DNA of 11,156 nucleotides from Burkholderiaceae bacterium (GTDB taxonomy: Bacteria; Pseudomonadota; Gammaproteobacteria; Burkholderiales; Burkholderiaceae). Shown piece after piece: positions 1-8,082 of the stretch. The stretch covers positions 1-11,156 of the forward strand of contig CANHLB010000034.1 of NCBI GenBank assembly GCA_947461335.1. The letters are read 5' to 3'. The position numbers and the translations under genes are program-made. Under the pieces are notes generated by a model. It ran no database searches. It was given only the letters and a program-made list of their open reading frames with translations, and was not told where the DNA came from. The first letter of the stretch is position 1, and each line of letters starts with the position of its first letter.

Positions 1-1
1 T

Positions 2-76
2 CCTGATGAGGAAGCCGAAAAAATCACCACAGTTCAGCTCGCGATCGACTTCGCTAAATCAAAAGCTCAGGGTTAA
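2..76 (+). CDS. acpP: Acyl carrier protein, C-terminal end only (partial)
   Basis: The first 24 readable codons end in TAA at 74-76 and give PDEEAEKITTVQLAIDF followed by AKSKAQG. This is the highly conserved last helix of bacterial acyl carrier protein (the E. coli protein has PDEEAEKITTVQAAIDY). The start and the phosphopantetheine-bearing serine lie upstream of the window. AcpP carries growing acyl chains in the cytoplasm for type II fatty-acid synthesis. fabF begins 21 bases downstream, the usual acpP-fabF pair, so the two are probably co-transcribed. The identification rests on a short but very distinctive stretch and on the neighbour. Confidence 0.88.
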   Translation, partial: PDEEAEKITTVQLAIDFAKSKAQG

Positions 77-97
77 TTCCCTAGCCTAGGTATTACT

Positions 98-1345
98 GTG
101 TCAGCATCAAATGGCCGACGCCGGGTAGTAGTCACCGGCCTTGGCCTCATCTCACCTGTTGGTAATTCAGTTGATGTAGCTTGGTCTAATTTGCTTGCAG
201 GCAAATCCGGCATTGCTACGATCACCAAATTTGACCATGCTCCGCTCAGCGTACATTTTGCTGGAGAGGTGAAAGATTTCAACGTTGAAGAATATGTTTC
301 TGCCAAAGAAGCGCGCCATATGGATACTTTTATCCATTACGGTATTGCTGCTGGCACGCAAGCTATTCGGGACAGCGGTTTAGAGATTACCGAGCAAAAT
401 GCAGAGCGTGTAGGCGTGATGGTGGGCTCAGGTATCGGTGGCTTACCGATGATTGAGGAAACGGGTGCTGAGTTATTAGCCCGCGGCCCGCGTCGTATCT
501 CTCCATTCTTTGTGCCTGGTTCAATCATTAATATGATTTCTGGACACTTGAGTATTTTGTTTGGCCTCAAAGGTCCAAACGTTGCAGCGGTGACCGCCTG
601 TACTACTGGCTTGCATAGCATTGGTTTGGCTGCTCGCTTAATTCAGTATGGTGATGCAGATGTCATGCTTGCTGGTGGTGCTGAATCTACTATTTCCGCT
701 TTAGGTGTTGGTGGCTTTGCATCTGCAAGAGCGCTTTCAACCCGTAATGATGACCCAGCAACGGCATCGCGCCCTTGGGATAAAGACCGTGACGGTTTTG
801 TCTTGGGTGAAGGTGCTGGTGTTGTAGTACTCGAAGAATACGAGCATGCTAAAGCCCGTGGCGCAAAGATTTATTGCGAACTGCTAGGCTTTGGTATGAG
901 TGGCGATGCGTATCACATGACTGCGCCTAATATGGACGGCCCACGCCGCTGTATGGTTAATGCCATGCGCGACGCCGGGCTAAATCCAGAGCAAATTCAG
1001 TATGTCAATGCCCACGGCACCTCTACACCCTTGGGTGATAAGAATGAAACCGAAGCCATCAAAGCGGCTTTAGGTGACCATGCCAAGAAGGCCTTAATTA
1101 ATTCAACCAAGTCGATGACTGGCCACCTTTTGGGTGGCGCAGGCGGCCTAGAATCTGTTTTCACTATTTTGGCCCTTCATAACCAAAAATCCCCACCTAC
1201 TATCAATATCTTCAATCAGGATCCTGAGTGCGACCTGGACTACTGCGCCAATACTGCTAGGGATGTGAAGATCGACCACGCTGTCAAAAACAATTTTGGC
1301 TTTGGTGGTACTAACGGCACCTTGATTTTTGGTAAGCTGACCTAA
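98..1345 (+). CDS. fabF: Beta-ketoacyl-ACP synthase II (FabF)
   Basis: FabF condenses malonyl-ACP with acyl-ACP in the elongation cycle of fatty-acid synthesis; in E. coli it is the enzyme that elongates palmitoleate to cis-vaccenate. The 415-residue protein has the family's usual length and a complete thiolase fold. The active-site Cys is C168 in VTACTTG, the two catalytic histidines are H306 ([11 protein letters not shown]) and H343 ([11 protein letters not shown]), the conserved Lys is K338 (STKSMTGH), and the glycine-rich NFGFGGTN segment lies near residues 399-406. The start is GTG at 98: it gives the expected N-terminus ([16 protein letters not shown]), and the nearby ATG at 111 is out of frame. 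Only a weak AGG (88-90) precedes it. The gene sits 21 bases after acpP, its substrate carrier. Nothing essential is missing. Confidence 0.97.
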   Translation: MSASNGRRRVVVTGLGLISPVGNSVDVAWSNLLAGKSGIATITKFDHAPLSVHFAGEVKDFNVEEYVSAKEARHMDTFIHYGIAAGTQAIRDSGLEITEQNAERVGVMVGSGIGGLPMIEETGAELLARGPRRISPFFVPGSIINMISGHLSILFGLKGPNVAAVTACTTGLHSIGLAARLIQYGDADVMLAGGAESTISALGVGGFASARALSTRNDDPATASRPWDKDRDGFVLGEGAGVVVLEEYEHAKARGAKIYCELLGFGMSGDAYHMTAPNMDGPRRCMVNAMRDAGLNPEQIQYVNAHGTSTPLGDKNETEAIKAALGDHAKKALINSTKSMTGHLLGGAGGLESVFTILALHNQKSPPTINIFNQDPECDLDYCANTARDVKIDHAVKNNFGFGGTNGTLIFGKLT

Positions 1346-1396
1346 TATTCTCTTTATCTCCACTTTTTGGTTTTTACCAAGTAGGTCTATAGCATC

Positions 1397-2845
1397 ATGA
1401 AAAAGTACTTTATTACGGTCTTAGCCATCTTGAGTCTTGGGCAAATCGCATTGTTGCCAAATGCGTTCGCACAAAATCCTCGGGTCACAATCCCTGATTT
1501 TGCGGATTTGGTTGAGCGCGCGAGTCCAGCCGTTGTGAATATTCGTACGACTGAAAAAGTCATGACTCAGCAGGCTCAGGGCGGAATTCCAGGAATGCCT
1601 GAAGATCAAGCTGAATTCTTCCGCCGCTTCTTCGGCATTCCCATGCCAGGAGTTCCGAACGCGCCTAAGCAGGCACAACCAAATCCAGGTAAGCCACAAG
1701 AAGCAGATCGCGGAGTGGGTTCTGGTTTCATTATTGAATCCAATGGTTTGATTTTGACTAATGCACACGTGGTTGAGGGCGCTACTACTATTTATGTGAC
1801 CTTAACCGATAAGCGCGAGTTCAAAGCGAAGTTATTGGGCTTGGATAAACGTACTGACGTAGCGGTAGTAAAAATTGAAGCGCGCGACTTACCAAAATTG
1901 CCATTAGGTGATTCTTCAAAGGTAAGAGTAGGCGAGTGGGTTCTAGCGATTGGCTCACCTTTTGGCCTTGAGAATACCGTGACCGCAGGTATTGTTTCTG
2001 CAAAAAGCCGTGACACTGGGGATTATCTTCCCTTTATCCAGACTGACGTTGCGGTCAATCCAGGCAATTCTGGAGGCCCATTGTTAAACACCGCTGGTCA
2101 GGCTATTGGAATTAATTCTCAAATCTTCAGTCGCTCTGGTGGTTATATGGGAATCTCCTTTGCAATTCCAATTGATGAGGCAATGCGTGTAGCAGATCAA
2201 TTGCGTACTAATGGAAAAATGACGCGTGGTCGAATTGGTGTTGCCTTAGGAGAAATGACAAAAGAAGTTGCTGAGAGTTTAGGTTTAGGTAAACCTCGTG
2301 GTGCTTATGTGCGCAATGTTGAGCCTAACGGTCCTGCAGCAGCTGGGGGTATTGAAGCTGGTGATGTGATTCTGAGTTTTAATGGACGTGAACTCAGTAA
2401 GTCCACAGATTTGCCACGGGTTGTTGGCGAAACTAAACCAGGAACTACGGCTACTGTGCAAGTTTGGCGCAAGGGCGCTACTCGGGATTTAACTGTCACT
2501 GTTGCGGATACCGATTCTGCACAAGCAGCTACTAAAAAACCAGATGCACCTGCAGCCAGTAACAATAGCGTGAATGCATTTGGAGTGGCGGTAACGGATC
2601 TATCAGATGCCAAAAAGAAAGAATTGAATATCAAGGGTGGCGTTGAAGTTACCGGCTTAGGAGATGGTCCTTTGGCGAAAGCTGGGGTGCGCCCTGGCGA
2701 TGTGATCATCCGTATTGCGGATGCGGATATTACCGGGGTAAAACAATTTGAAACCCTAGTAAAAGGCCTTGATGCTAATAAGGCTGTTCCCGTCTTTATT
2801 CGCCGTGCTGACAGCACCTTAGTCATCCCTGTAAGACCAAAATAA
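1397..2845 (+). CDS. mucD: HtrA-family periplasmic serine endoprotease (DegQ/MucD type)
   Basis: This is a 482-residue exported protease and chaperone that degrades misfolded envelope proteins. Residues 1-25 form a Sec signal peptide with a basic start (MKK), a hydrophobic core and a likely cleavage after AFA, leaving QNPRV as mature N-terminus. The trypsin-like domain has the triad H124 (TNAHVV), D154 (RTDVAV) and S225 (GNSGGP). A Gly/Pro/Gln-rich loop at about 60-105 contains FFRRFFG, the typical LA-loop element. Two PDZ domains follow, at about 279-370 and 393-480, joined by an Ala/Lys/Asn-rich linker. Two PDZ domains place it with DegP/DegQ/MucD rather than DegS. The name mucD is chosen because the homologue at this locus in Burkholderiales usually follows the sigma-E genes; degQ would fit equally well. 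A weak AGGT (1383-1386) lies 10 bases before the ATG. The sigma-E module expected between fabF and this gene is absent. Confidence 0.95.
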   Translation: MKKYFITVLAILSLGQIALLPNAFAQNPRVTIPDFADLVERASPAVVNIRTTEKVMTQQAQGGIPGMPEDQAEFFRRFFGIPMPGVPNAPKQAQPNPGKPQEADRGVGSGFIIESNGLILTNAHVVEGATTIYVTLTDKREFKAKLLGLDKRTDVAVVKIEARDLPKLPLGDSSKVRVGEWVLAIGSPFGLENTVTAGIVSAKSRDTGDYLPFIQTDVAVNPGNSGGPLLNTAGQAIGINSQIFSRSGGYMGISFAIPIDEAMRVADQLRTNGKMTRGRIGVALGEMTKEVAESLGLGKPRGAYVRNVEPNGPAAAGGIEAGDVILSFNGRELSKSTDLPRVVGETKPGTTATVQVWRKGATRDLTVTVADTDSAQAATKKPDAPAASNNSVNAFGVAVTDLSDAKKKELNIKGGVEVTGLGDGPLAKAGVRPGDVIIRIADADITGVKQFETLVKGLDANKAVPVFIRRADSTLVIPVRPK

Positions 2846-2864
2846 GCCCTTTTTAGGCTGAAAA

Positions 2865-2896
2865 ATGGGGTTTGGCGCTCTTTGGGCGCCACCCAT
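2865..2896. other. GC-rich bulged hairpin in the protease-lepA gap
   Basis: ATGGG (2865-2869) pairs with CCCAT (2892-2896) and TGGCGC (2873-2878) pairs with GCGCCA (2886-2891). This leaves a three-base bulge (GTT) and a seven-base loop, 11 base pairs in all. On the + strand no T-run follows, so it is not a standard terminator for the protease gene. Read on the - strand it is followed by TTTTT and looks like an intrinsic terminator, but no convincing - strand gene leads into it. It may help end or process the upstream mRNA, or be an incidental fold in a promoter region. Confidence 0.5.
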
Positions 2897-2902
2897 TACA
2901 AT
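2872..2902 (+). promoter_or_regulatory. Candidate sigma-70 promoter for the lepA operon
   Basis: TACAAT at 2897-2902 matches five of six bases of the -10 consensus. TTGGCG at 2872-2877 matches four of six bases of the -35 consensus, with a rather long 19-base spacer. Transcription would start near 2909 and give a leader of about 70 bases before lepA. The placement fits the need for a promoter ahead of eight closely packed genes. The evidence is by eye only, and the spacer largely coincides with the GC-rich hairpin. Confidence 0.35.
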
Positions 2903-2923
2903 CACTTTAAGACGACTTTTTGC

Positions 2924-2944
2924 AGCGCATCATTGTGGTGCGTT
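2924..2944 (+). other. Short hairpin in the putative lepA leader
   Basis: CGCATCA (2926-2932) pairs with TGGTGCG (2936-2942) around a three-base TTG loop; one of the seven pairs is G-U. The stem can extend by a G-U and an A-U pair (2924-2925 with 2943-2944). It lies about 40 bases before the lepA ATG and downstream of the putative promoter, so it would form in the 5' leader RNA. The T-run at 2955-2960 is too far away for a classical terminator. A role in controlling lepA is possible but not shown. Confidence 0.35.
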
Positions 2945-2981
2945 CTGACAAGGCGTTTTTTGAATGAGCTTTTAAGACGCT

Positions 2982-4787
2982 ATGGATTTAATCCGCAATT
3001 TTTCTATCATCGCCCACATTGATCACGGCAAATCTACGCTTGCGGACCGCATTATTCAACTGTGTGGCGGTCTTTCTGATCGCGAAATGGAAGCCCAGGT
3101 TCTCGATTCAATGGATATTGAGCGTGAACGCGGCATCACGATTAAAGCCCAAACTGCTGCACTGAGCTACAAAGCCAAAGATGGCAAAATTTATAACCTC
3201 AATCTGATTGATACCCCGGGGCACGTCGACTTTTCGTATGAAGTCAGTCGCTCTTTATCTGCCTGTGAAGGCGCTTTATTGGTGGTGGATGCCAGTCAGG
3301 GTGTTGAGGCGCAAACAGTAGCAAACTGTTACACCGCAATTGAGCTGGGTGTAGAGGTTGTTCCTGTACTCAATAAGATTGATTTGCCGCAGGCCGATCC
3401 TGAACGCGCTATTCAAGAAATTGAAGATGTCATTGGCATTGATGCAACAGATGCTGTAACTTGTTCTGCTAAAACGGGTTTGGGTGTACACGAAGTCATT
3501 GAAGAAATGATCCGACGTGTACCACCACCTAAAGGCGATGCGAGTGCACCCTTACAGTGTCTCATCATTGATTCTTGGTTTGATAATTATGTTGGCGTGG
3601 TGATGTTAGTGCGTGTTGTGAATGGCACATTAAAGCCCAAAGATAAAATTACTTTGATGGCTAACGGCTCAACTCACTTAGTAGAGCACGTCGGCGTCTT
3701 TAGTCCAAAGTCAGTTGATCGTCCAGAATTAAGTGCTGGTCAAGTGGGTTTTATTATCGCTGGCATTAAGGAATTAAAAGCTGCAAAAGTAGGTGATACC
3801 GTTACACACGCTGTTGGTCAACAAGGGCGCACACCTGCATCTGAGCCATTACCTGGATTTAAAGAAGTGAAGTCTCAAGTGTTTGCGGGTTTATATCCAG
3901 TAGAAGCGAGTGAATACGATCAGCTCCGTGAATCTCTTGAGAAGTTAAAACTCAATGATGCCTCCCTCTTATATGAGCCTGAAGTTTCACAGGCGCTTGG
4001 TTTTGGGTTCCGTTGCGGGTTCTTAGGTTTACTGCATATGGAAATTGTGCAAGAGCGTTTGGAGCGCCAGTACGGTATGAACCTCATTACTACTGCGCCA
4101 ACTGTGGTGTATCAAGTGCAGCAATCGGATGGCACGATCTTGATGGTAGATAACCCATCAAAGCTACCCGAGACTAGCAAGGTTGAGACCATTATGGAAC
4201 CGATTGTGACGGTTAACCTCTACATGCCTCAAGAGTATGTGGGATCCATCATTACGCTATGTGTTGGTAAGCGGGGCATTCAGACGGGTATGAATTATTT
4301 AGGCCGCCAAGTACAACTAACTTATGAGTTACCAATGGCAGAGATTGTGATGGACTTCTTTGATCGTCTGAAATCCATCTCTCGCGGCTATGCCTCAATG
4401 GATTATGAGTTTAAGGAATATCGCCCGGCCGATGTGGTTAAAGTGGACATTTTGATTAACGGTGATAGGGTGGATGCTCTCTCAGTGATTGTCCATAGAA
4501 GCAATAGTCAACATCGTGGTCGTGAGGTAGTCTCCAAAATGCGCGGTATTATTCCGCGTCAAATGTTTGATGTGGCGATACAGGCGGCGATTGGTAGCAA
4601 TATTGTTGCTCGGGAAAACGTCAAAGCTTTGCGTAAAAACGTCTTAGCTAAATGCTATGGTGGCGACATCTCTCGTAAACGTAAGTTGTTAGAGAAACAA
4701 AAAGAGGGTAAGAAGCGCATGAAACAAGTGGGTAATGTAGAGATTCCACAAGAAGCCTTCTTGGCTATTTTGCAGGTGGAAGACTGA
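2982..4787 (+). CDS. lepA: Elongation factor 4 (LepA), ribosome-associated GTPase
   Basis: LepA/EF4 is a translational GTPase related to EF-G that acts on the ribosome, with reported roles in back-translocation under stress, initiation and 30S biogenesis. The 601-residue protein is full length. The GTPase motifs are all present: G1 AHIDHGKST (11-19), the G2 threonine T53 in RGITI, G3 DTPGH (77-81, with the catalytic-type H81), G4 NKID (131-134) and G5 SAK (162-164). EF-G-like domains II, III and V follow, and the C-terminus carries the LepA-specific basic segment ([19 protein letters not shown]). An in-frame TAA at 2973-2975 leaves ATG 2982 as the only reasonable start, and it gives the canonical [19 protein letters not shown] opening. 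No clear Shine-Dalgarno is seen. It heads the lepA-to-nagZ run, and its stop overlaps lepB by one base. Confidence 0.98.
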   Translation: MDLIRNFSIIAHIDHGKSTLADRIIQLCGGLSDREMEAQVLDSMDIERERGITIKAQTAALSYKAKDGKIYNLNLIDTPGHVDFSYEVSRSLSACEGALLVVDASQGVEAQTVANCYTAIELGVEVVPVLNKIDLPQADPERAIQEIEDVIGIDATDAVTCSAKTGLGVHEVIEEMIRRVPPPKGDASAPLQCLIIDSWFDNYVGVVMLVRVVNGTLKPKDKITLMANGSTHLVEHVGVFSPKSVDRPELSAGQVGFIIAGIKELKAAKVGDTVTHAVGQQGRTPASEPLPGFKEVKSQVFAGLYPVEASEYDQLRESLEKLKLNDASLLYEPEVSQALGFGFRCGFLGLLHMEIVQERLERQYGMNLITTAPTVVYQVQQSDGTILMVDNPSKLPETSKVETIMEPIVTVNLYMPQEYVGSIITLCVGKRGIQTGMNYLGRQVQLTYELPMAEIVMDFFDRLKSISRGYASMDYEFKEYRPADVVKVDILINGDRVDALSVIVHRSNSQHRGREVVSKMRGIIPRQMFDVAIQAAIGSNIVARENVKALRKNVLAKCYGGDISRKRKLLEKQKEGKKRMKQVGNVEIPQEAFLAILQVED

Positions 4788-5593
4788 TGAACTTCGCTCT
4801 TATTCTCTTAATCTTAGTGATTGTCACTGGTGTTGCGTATGCCGCTGATAAGTTTTATTTTGCGCCACAAAGACGCTTGGCTGGTATCGAGCGGATGCCT
4901 TTGTGGTTGGAATACACCGCGGGTTTTTTCCCGGTCATTTGCGCAGTATTTGTTTTGCGTTCTTTCATTGTTGAGCCCTTTAAGATTCCGTCGGGCTCCA
5001 TGATTCCGACGCTGCAAATTGGCGATTTTATCTTGGTCAATAAATTTACCTACGGAATTCGTCTACCTGTGATCAACCAAAAAGTAGTTGATCTTGGCAC
5101 TCCAAAGCGTGGTGATGTGGTGGTCTTCCGTTACCCACGTGACGAGTCAGTTGATTACATTAAGCGCGTAGTCGCTTTACCAGGCGACGTGATTACTTAT
5201 CAAGATAAGCGACTGACGGTTAATGGGCAGCCCTTGCAATACAGTGGTGGTGAGTCTTATCTTGATCCTGAGAACATGCGCTATGCAAAACGATATACAG
5301 AGACTTTCCCGGCAGACTTGGGTGGTAATCGTCACGAGATTTTGAATGATCCAGATCGTCCTGCAACAGTCTTTCCGACGGAGCGCTTTCCGGGATCAGA
5401 TTTTTGTCAATATCAGCAAGCGGGTTTAACTTGTACAGTGCCACCTGGGCATTATTTTGCGATGGGTGATAACCGGGATAACAGTGCAGATTCTCGTTAC
5501 TGGGGATTTGTACCTGATAAGAATATTGTAGGTAAAGCCTTCTTTGTCTGGTTGAACTTGGGCAGTCTGGGTCGTATTGGCGGCTTTGATTAA
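4787..5593 (+). CDS. lepB: Signal peptidase I (LepB)
   Basis: LepB is the inner-membrane serine peptidase that removes signal peptides from exported preproteins on the periplasmic side. The 268-residue protein has two N-terminal membrane segments (about 2-20 and 44-60). The catalytic Ser is S71 in PSGSMIPTL and the general-base Lys is K126 in DYIKRVVALPGD. The family box GDNRDNSADSRYWGFVP starts at residue 227. C207 and C216 sit where the periplasmic disulfide of E. coli LepB is found, so a disulfide is likely (inference). Its ATG overlaps the lepA stop (TGATG at 4785-4789), and GGTGGA at 4775-4780 provides a Shine-Dalgarno six bases ahead, so translation is probably coupled to lepA. The pairing gives lepA its name and is conserved in proteobacteria. 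Confidence 0.97.
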   Translation: MNFALILLILVIVTGVAYAADKFYFAPQRRLAGIERMPLWLEYTAGFFPVICAVFVLRSFIVEPFKIPSGSMIPTLQIGDFILVNKFTYGIRLPVINQKVVDLGTPKRGDVVVFRYPRDESVDYIKRVVALPGDVITYQDKRLTVNGQPLQYSGGESYLDPENMRYAKRYTETFPADLGGNRHEILNDPDRPATVFPTERFPGSDFCQYQQAGLTCTVPPGHYFAMGDNRDNSADSRYWGFVPDKNIVGKAFFVWLNLGSLGRIGGFD

Positions 5594-5599
5594 AAGATC

Positions 5600-6391
5600 A
5601 TGAACGCACGCGCCGTCATCGATACCGCAGCTCTGCAAGAACGTCTTGGTTACACATTCAAGAAGCCCGAGCTATTAAATCAAGCCCTGACTCATAGAAG
5701 TCATAGCAAGAAAAATAACGAACGCTTAGAGTTTTTGGGTGACTCTATTCTCAATTGCGTAGTTGCAGACTTGCTTTACGAGCGCTACTCCGATTTAGAT
5801 GAGGGCGATCTTTCACGTGTGCGCGCTAATTTGGTCAAGCAACAGGCCTTATATGAGATTGCTCAAACCCTTTCCTTGTCAGACTACCTGCGCTTAGGTG
5901 AGGGTGAACTAAAGAGTGGCGGCTTTCGTCGTCCCTCAATCTTGGCTGATACTTTAGAAGCTGTGACAGGCGCAATCTTTTTAGATGGTGGTTTTGATTC
6001 AGCAAAAGCATGTCTGAGAAAGTTGTATTCGATCATTCTTGCGCAAGTGGATCCAAAGACTTTAGGTAAAGATGACAAAACACTCTTACAAGAATGCTTG
6101 CAAAGTTATCAGCTGCCTTTACCAACCTATAACGTGACTGGTACTACTGGTGCTGCGCATAATCAGCAGTTTGAAGTGGAATGTTTAATTCCTAGTCTCA
6201 AGGTATCTGTAAAAGGCGAAGGTGCGTCACGTCGTGCAGCTGAGCAGTCTGCTGCTAAGACTGCTTTGCTAGCGGTTCTTAAGGCCTTGCCACAGGAATC
6301 TCGTAAACCCAAGAAAACTCGGTCGGCTAAGAAAAAAGCAGCCAAAAAAGAAGTGGCCGAAGAGCAGTTAAATCTTAAGCTGAAGGGCTAA
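5600..6391 (+). CDS. rnc: Ribonuclease III
   Basis: RNase III cuts double-stranded RNA, chiefly the 16S and 23S rRNA precursor stems and some structured mRNAs. The 263-residue protein has the nuclease domain at about 8-150 with the signature [10 protein letters not shown]. The metal-binding acidic residues are E41, E44 and D48 in that signature, and D117 and E120 in ADTLEA. The double-stranded-RNA-binding domain spans about 158-228 and ends in the typical [17 protein letters not shown]. Residues from about 232 form a lysine/alanine-rich tail absent from the 226-residue E. coli enzyme as I recall it; it is predicted to be disordered or helical and basic. The gene starts six bases after lepB and ends two bases before era, the usual lepB-rnc-era order. 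No strong Shine-Dalgarno precedes the ATG. Confidence 0.97.
   Translation: MNARAVIDTAALQERLGYTFKKPELLNQALTHRSHSKKNNERLEFLGDSILNCVVADLLYERYSDLDEGDLSRVRANLVKQQALYEIAQTLSLSDYLRLGEGELKSGGFRRPSILADTLEAVTGAIFLDGGFDSAKACLRKLYSIILAQVDPKTLGKDDKTLLQECLQSYQLPLPTYNVTGTTGAAHNQQFEVECLIPSLKVSVKGEGASRRAAEQSAAKTALLAVLKALPQESRKPKKTRSAKKKAAKKEVAEEQLNLKLKG
6382..6387 (+). promoter_or_regulatory. Shine-Dalgarno that fixes the GTG start of era
   Basis: GAAGGG lies inside the last codons of rnc, six bases before the GTG at 6394. The reading frame is closed by TAA at 6376-6378 and holds no ATG upstream, so this site supports GTG as the start and suggests re-initiation by ribosomes finishing rnc. Confidence 0.7.
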
Positions 6392-6393
6392 TT

Positions 6394-7329
6394 GTGTTTA
6401 GATGCGGCACTATCGCCATTGTTGGGCGTCCCAATATGGGCAAATCAACACTCCTAAATGCATTGGTGGGTCAAAAGATCAGTATCACCTCGCGTAAGGC
6501 TCAAACAACACGCCATCGTATTTTGGGTATCCAAAATCGTGAGGAGGCGCAGTTCATTTTTATTGATACGCCGGGCTTTCAGACGCGCCTGATGAATACG
6601 CTCAACAAAGCACTGAACCGCACAGTGACAACTGCTTTGCAAGACGTTAATGTTGCATGCTTTGTAGTTGAAGCTGGTTATTATGGTGAAGATGACAAGA
6701 AAGTTTTAAAGCTACTGCCTAACGATTTGCCAGTGGTGTTAGTTCTCAATAAGTTAGATCTTTTTAATAGCCGATTCCAGACGCCTTCCGAACGTGATCA
6801 GGCTTTACTAAACTTTATTAAAGATATGGCACGGCCATGGTGTGAATTAGGTGGCCATGAGGACCAGAAGTGTGAGTTTGCAGAAATTGTACCGATGAGT
6901 GCCAAAAGTCCAGGCGATATTACTCGGCTTTTAGACGTTCTTGAGGGTTATTTACCTGAAGCGCCGGCTGTCTATGATGGCGAGACCATTACCGATCGTA
7001 GCGAACGCTTTCTTGCTGCTGAAATTCTGCGTGAGAAGGTCTTTCGCTTTACTGGTGAAGAGTTACCTTACACCAGTACAGTAGTAATTGATCAATTTAA
7101 GATGGATGGCAAAATGCGCCGCATTGCTGCAACCATTTTGGTCGATCGCGATAGCCATAAAGCCATGATTATTGGTGCAAAGGGTGATCGATTGAAGAAG
7201 ATTTCAACAGATGCCCGTATCGATATGGAAAAGCTCTTTGACGGCAAAGTCTTTTTAGAGACTTGGGTCAAAGTAAAACGGGGTTGGGCAGATGATCGCG
7301 CTGAATTACGGGCGCAGGGTCTGGAATAA
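6394..7329 (+). CDS. era: GTPase Era, 16S rRNA-binding 30S assembly factor
   Basis: Era is an essential GTPase that binds the 3' end of 16S rRNA during 30S maturation, partly at the inner membrane. The 311-residue protein has G1 GRPNMGKS (11-18), the switch region [14 protein letters not shown]3 DTPG (58-61), G4 NKLD (119-122) and G5 SAK (169-171). The C-terminal KH domain includes the GxxG loop GAKG (261-264) and the conserved [11 protein letters not shown] end. Translation starts at GTG 6394, two bases after the rnc stop, supported by GAAGGG just upstream. The stretch between G4 and G5 is about 52 residues against about 33 in E. coli Era as I recall it, and it carries C150, H155 and C160. 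The function call is secure; the meaning of the insertion is unknown. Confidence 0.96.
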   Translation: MFRCGTIAIVGRPNMGKSTLLNALVGQKISITSRKAQTTRHRILGIQNREEAQFIFIDTPGFQTRLMNTLNKALNRTVTTALQDVNVACFVVEAGYYGEDDKKVLKLLPNDLPVVLVLNKLDLFNSRFQTPSERDQALLNFIKDMARPWCELGGHEDQKCEFAEIVPMSAKSPGDITRLLDVLEGYLPEAPAVYDGETITDRSERFLAAEILREKVFRFTGEELPYTSTVVIDQFKMDGKMRRIAATILVDRDSHKAMIIGAKGDRLKKISTDARIDMEKLFDGKVFLETWVKVKRGWADDRAELRAQGLE

Positions 7330-7335
7330 ATTCTG

Positions 7336-8070
7336 ATGGCCTCGATTCGCGTTGCTGACGAGCCTGCTTTTGTATTGCACAGCATCCCCTATAAAGAGAC
7401 TAGCTTAATTCTGGATGTATTTACTCGGCAATATGGTCGCATGGCCTTGATTGCCAAAGGCGCAAAGCGGCCACACTCGACATTACGTCCTGTATTGCAA
7501 CGTTTTCAACCGCTCTTGGTGTCTTGGAGCGGTAAGTCAGAGCTACGTACATTAACCAAGTCGGAGTGGGTGGGCGGTATGCCGTCCTTAGTTGGCGATG
7601 CACTGCTATGCGGCTTTTATCTCAATGAGTTGCTTGTCAAGTTCTTGGCGCGTGAAGATGATTATGAAAAACTCTACGATCGTTATACGGAAACGATTAA
7701 TGCCCTATCTAATCTCGAATTTGAATCAAAGGGCCTAGAAGAAATCTTGCGTCCGTTTGAATTATCTCTTTTGCAGGAAACAGGCTATGCAGCAGCTTTA
7801 GATCGTTGCGTTGAAACCAATGGGTTACCAGATGCTAGGACCCAGTATGTATATCAGCCTGAGCGTGGCGTACGCCCAGTTCAAGGGGATGATCCAGGTC
7901 ATTGGCCAGTCTTAACCGGAAAATCGCTGCTTGCTATTGCGGCAGGAGATTTTTCTGACCCAGAAACCTTGTCTGAGAGTAAGCAGTTGATGCGTTTTTT
8001 GCTGGGCCTGCATCTACAAGATCAAGTCTTGACAACCAGACAAATTCTGATTGATCTTAAAAAAATCTAG
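7336..8070 (+). CDS. recO: DNA repair protein RecO
   Basis: RecO works with RecR to load RecA onto SSB-coated single-stranded DNA in recombinational gap repair, and it also anneals complementary strands. The 244-residue length matches the E. coli protein (about 242). The N-terminal OB-fold (about 8-80) has the family wording DEPAFVLHSIPYKETSLILDVFT and IAKGAKRPHS, with basic residues suited to DNA binding. The helical C-terminal domain includes LCGFYLNELLVKFL and LRPFELSLLQETGYAAALDRC. The four-cysteine zinc knuckle found in many RecO proteins is not visible, as in E. coli. ATG 7336 lies six bases after the era stop, with only a weak GGA (7323-7325) ahead. Era-recO-pdxJ is a conserved proteobacterial gene order. 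Confidence 0.95.
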   Translation: MASIRVADEPAFVLHSIPYKETSLILDVFTRQYGRMALIAKGAKRPHSTLRPVLQRFQPLLVSWSGKSELRTLTKSEWVGGMPSLVGDALLCGFYLNELLVKFLAREDDYEKLYDRYTETINALSNLEFESKGLEEILRPFELSLLQETGYAAALDRCVETNGLPDARTQYVYQPERGVRPVQGDDPGHWPVLTGKSLLAIAAGDFSDPETLSESKQLMRFLLGLHLQDQVLTTRQILIDLKKI

Positions 8071-8082
8071 TAATCTACAGCT

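Noticed and set aside
111..113. ATG as an alternative start of fabF
   Set aside because: It is out of frame with the FabF reading frame. GTG at 98 gives the conserved N-terminal strand.
1367..1380. Small inverted repeat TTGGT-TTTT-ACCAA between fabF and the protease gene
   Set aside because: Five weak pairs with no following T-run. It is within what chance gives in a T-rich spacer, so it was not listed as a terminator.
1388..1393. TATAGC as a possible -10 box for the protease gene
   Set aside because: It lies only a few bases before the ATG, so transcription would start at or inside the coding region, and no acceptable -35 is present.
2305..2892. A 195-codon open frame on the - strand across the end of the protease gene
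   Set aside because: It starts with GTG inside the GC-rich hairpin, has no ribosome-binding site, shows no recognisable domain and lies opposite clearly coding PDZ sequence. It is best explained as a shadow of the protease reading frame.
2865..2896. Hairpin considered as a rho-independent terminator for the protease gene
   Set aside because: On the + strand it is followed by TACAATCAC, not a T-run. The T-run lies on the other side, which would suit only - strand transcription, and no - strand gene is supported.
4821..5003. 60-codon + strand open frame inside lepB
   Set aside because: It is in another frame within a fully conserved LepB membrane region, has no support of its own and is a shadow.
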